The notes under the pieces are model-generated. The model was not told where the DNA came from. It saw nothing but the letters and a program-made list of their open reading frames with translations, and made no database searches. From Treponema sp. (lineage in GTDB: Bacteria; Spirochaetota; Spirochaetia; Treponematales; Breznakiellaceae), in NCBI GenBank assembly GCA_031258005.1, contig JAIRNP010000160.1, positions 1 through 35,297 on the forward strand: DNA of 35,297 bases, in the 5' to 3' direction. The translations under genes were made by a program, and so were the position numbers. Shown here in pieces: positions 33,259 through 35,297 of the stretch (the first letter of the stretch is position 1; each line of letters opens with the position of its first letter).

Positions 33259-33614
33259 TCAACAAGGCGGTTTGGGTTCCTTTTCGTAGACTTTCTTGTA
33301 TCGTCCATCGGCCTTTTGTCTTTCGACAGTACCTTGAAGGACGGATGCCCATAGTGGTACAGGAATTGGTACACCTCCCCTAGGGCAGCGTACTCGGCGG
33401 GGGGTATCGAAACGGAAGGAGCCGACGGTTTTCCGCACGGCGTCGAAGTTCTTTTGTTCCATATAACCGGTATCGTCTTTGTGGCAGGCCCTGGTTCGTG
33501 TCGGCTCGATATACCCCTCAAGACACCCCTTGAGCAGGGGTTCGCTGATGCATTCCATGCCGTTCCTGTAATGGGGCCCTTTCAGAGTGAACGGAAGCTC
33601 TCGCTGAATGCCCT
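33259..33614 (-). pseudogene. integrase-core (DDE) transposase remnant
   Basis: Across two minus-strand frames one can read the end of an integrase-core transposase: LPFTLKGPHYRNGMECISEP, GCLEGYIEPTRTRACHKDD, GYMEQKNFDAVRKTVGSFRF, then EYAALGEVYQFLYHYGHPSF and DGRYKKVYEKEPKPP. The second catalytic Asp is replaced (HYRNG where HSDNG is usual), while the Glu of EQKN remains. Two frameshifts leave the frame and later return to it, and the N-terminal half is absent. The element is dead. The exact IS family is not assigned. Confidence 0.7.
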
Positions 33615-33700
33615 GGGCAACGCTGATTAATTAATGAGATTCAGCTCTTTGTCATTTTTTGAAATCATGAATGCCGGGTAGCCATTTTCCGGACGTGTCC

Positions 33701-33764
33701 GGCGGCCTGCTTCCGTCCCGCCGCGCTTCTCAGGCGGTTTACTTCCGCCCTGCCGCGCTTCTCG
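33701..33764 (+). repeat. two tandem 32-bp GC-rich repeats
   Basis: Two units of 32 bp match at 26 positions and share GCCGCGCTTCTC exactly. They begin GGCGGCCTGCTTCC and GGCGGTTTACTTCC. They lie between two transposase remnants and have no coding role that I can see. Confidence 0.6.
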
Positions 33765-33791
33765 GGGCAAAAGGACACCCCTTCCCCGGCC

Positions 33792-34255
33792 TCACTCGGC
33801 TGACCATGACCACAGAAGCAGGTGGGCGCTACAAAATAGCATATACTGCCGGGCCAGCTTCTTTTTTAATCCCCCGTAAACCGTCTTTCGATACTCAAAC
33901 TTCCCCTTTACCACCGCAAACACGTGCGCCACTTTACACCTCACCTTTGCCTTCATATATTCAATATGCCCCTCCCCGTCCGGCTGCCCGATATACTCAA
34001 GCTGGTTCATCGGATCGCTTAACCGCCGGTCTTTCCGTTTCCGGTCCGCTCCTTTCCGCTTGTTAATCCTGAAATCAACCGTTGATAACGGTTCGTCATG
34101 TTGTATCTCCTTTCCCGCTTTTCTATGCCGCTATAGCCGGCATCGCCGGTCGCCTCCACCGAATGAACCATCCCGGTTCCCGTATCCACCCCTCTATGCG
34201 CCTTCATCCCGAAATGCCATTCATTCCCTTTTTTCGTCTGTTTCATCCCCTGCAT
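33792..34255 (-). pseudogene. IS5-family transposase remnant
   Basis: The first part ([39 protein letters not shown]) matches the IS5 transposase core around the first and second catalytic Asp. About 25-30 residues that normally separate VEAT and DAGY are missing. A frame change then leads to the C-terminal part (KVRCKVAHVFAVVKGKFEYR, GLKKKLARQYMLFCSAHLLL) with the catalytic Glu position replaced (VAHVF for VEHVF). N-terminal sequences are gone. It abuts the mtnK remnant, whose end it probably cut. Confidence 0.75.
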
Positions 34256-35085
34256 AGTCCGGCATCCTTTGCCGAATCAAGGAATATATCGACAAAACTA
34301 TTTCCATCGTGGATATTTCGCCGGTCAAAGATAAATTGCTTTGCGGCGATGATATTCAACCTTGAAACCTGAGCGCGTTTTTTTTCATCGCCGATTGCCG
34401 TCAAATCTTTCACCGGGGCCATACCGATAGTCCGGCGGATAAGCTCCGTGCCGGTGTACGCGGCGGCATCGGCGATTATCGTATCCAGATAAAACCGGGC
34501 AAACCCTTCAGTTTTTGCCATGATTTCAGTTGCCTGTTCGTTAAACGCGGAAAGAAATTTTTGCTTGAAAATATCAATCACCGAACCGGCTGTTTCCATT
34601 ATCCATGTGCAAAACGATTCATCGCCTGATACTTTTCCGTTGCCCCATGCAAAAAAGAGGTTAGCGATAATATTGCCTACATCGTAACCAATAGGACCGA
34701 AGAATGCAAACTCAGGATCAAAAACCCGCGTGGCGGCCTCGTCCGTTTTCCGCATTCGCTTTTACAAAAATAGAACCGGTATGGAGGTCCCCGTGAATTA
34801 GTGCTTGCGCATTGTTCATAAAGTCGAACTTCAATTTTGCAATTTCAATGTGTAGTTTTTTATCTTCGTATAATTCTTTGCGGACAAATTCGCCATTCTC
34901 CGGAATAATGATGTTTCTTTTTTTATATCGTTGTAGGGCTCGGTTAAAACCAGATCCTAGGTAATTTCACACAATTCTGGATTTATAAAACTTTTTACCA
35001 GGGCCTTTTTTTCTTTGTGGTCAATCACCGCATCGGTCGTTGGAAGCGTCGTATGTACAAGATATGTCGTAATATCGTAACCGTT
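34243..35085 (-). pseudogene. mtnK: decayed 5-methylthioribose kinase gene
   Basis: MtnK phosphorylates 5-methylthioribose in methionine salvage. Here only the C-terminal two-thirds remains: [19 protein letters not shown], a TAG in place of the next Glu, then DLVLTEPYND. After a frameshift in an A-run it continues KLKFDFMNNAQALIHGDLHT (with the kinase catalytic HGDLH). After another frameshift comes VFDPEFAFFGPIGYDVGNII (with the DPE metal-binding motif) to the C-terminus. About 140 N-terminal residues are missing and no mtnA partner is seen. The gene is inactive, so this salvage route is lost or encoded elsewhere. Confidence 0.85.
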
Positions 35086-35114
35086 CACCAGTTAATCATG
35101 AGAGTGAGTATAAT

Positions 35115-35297
35115 TTAGCCTTGCAACAAGGATGGTGAAGGAAGATTGTTCAAACCAGAATAGACACAATCGTACAGAAAATCAATAACCGGTTTCCCCT
35201 GTTGGGTACAGCTTGTCAGTATACTCAAGAACCGTTCCATCCACCGGTTTCCCCATTCACTGCGTGTCCCTTGGGTTATTTTCCGGTCTATTACTAG
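35115..35297 (-). pseudogene. IS66-type transposase C-terminal end (partial at window edge)
   Basis: The last 60 codons of a frame entering from the right edge read KITQGTRSEWGNRWMERFLS and then QQGKPVIDFLYDCV, resembling the C-terminal region of IS66 transposases (the SerGluArgGly/RW.ER region). The upstream part lies outside the window, so it may be complete or a fragment; I list it as partial. Confidence 0.55.

Noticed and set aside
33671-34066. 131-aa plus-strand ORF in the IS region
   Set aside because: It is antisense to the IS5 remnant and Pro/Ser-rich; no support as a gene.

Overview
The window looks like part of a spirochaete chromosome, most likely a Treponema of the termite-gut/environmental type. 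I base this on the mix of a spirochaete-style chemotaxis pair (cheR-cheB), a sodium-pumping oxaloacetate decarboxylase, a bactofilin next to a TPR protein, relaxed lipoboxes, and several proteins I recognise only as treponeme-type conserved proteins. This is inference from gene content; no marker gene settles it. No rRNA, tRNA or CRISPR array was seen.

Layout. (1) 1-~1770: the left-end-like part of a Mu-type transposable element. It has a MuA-like transposase running off the window edge, a small ribbon-helix-helix gene in front of it, a divergent small gene, and a terminal AT-rich region full of direct, inverted and helically phased repeats. (2) ~1770-4961: a host operon damaged next to that element, with a 5'-truncated fibronectin III/5'-nucleotidase-C protein and a TonB-dependent receptor carrying two homopolymer frameshifts. 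(3) 4987-5641: a REP-associated (Y1-type) transposase homologue whose HUH motif is missing, between two hairpins. (4) 5632-7959: aroC and a PfkB sugar kinase in an operon, preceded by a probable 58-aa gene. (5) 7956-8396: an ISAs1-type remnant carrying a perfect 18-bp hairpin. (6) 8402-10909: a VanY-type lipoprotein peptidase, then tcdA and ttcA (tRNA modification). (7) 10978-13142: cheR-cheB on the minus strand, separated by a repeat-rich spacer. (8) 13143-14239: a coding-like fragment and a tyrosine phosphatase.

(9) 14509-25439, plus strand: a DEAD-box helicase overlapping a YbiT-type ABC-F ATPase; then a duplicated DUF1538 membrane protein coupled to a protein that appears to hold three PII-like modules; then a DUF2156 protein, an unknown helical protein and an oligopeptide-binding lipoprotein. 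(10) 25827-29250, minus strand: bactofilin, TPR protein, mtaB and an AT-rich ACR3/bile-acid-type transporter in a tightly packed operon ending at an intrinsic terminator. (11) 29432-32874, minus strand: oadG-oadA-oadB, with a readable promoter, an overlapping operator-like palindrome and a leader hairpin. (12) 33037-35297: a graveyard with hairpins and remnants of an integrase-core transposase, IS5 and IS66, plus a decayed 5-methylthioribose kinase gene.

How it fits together. The middle of the window is ordinary chromosomal housekeeping, motility and energy metabolism. Both ends are mobile-DNA territory where host genes (the nucleotidase/TonB operon and mtnK) are being lost. The most promising system is the DUF1538 plus triple-PII pair. 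It looks like a membrane transporter or channel controlled by a one-chain mimic of a PII trimer. The best-resolved structural discovery is the Mu-like element end, whose gene order and paired 26-bp inverted sites mirror phage Mu.
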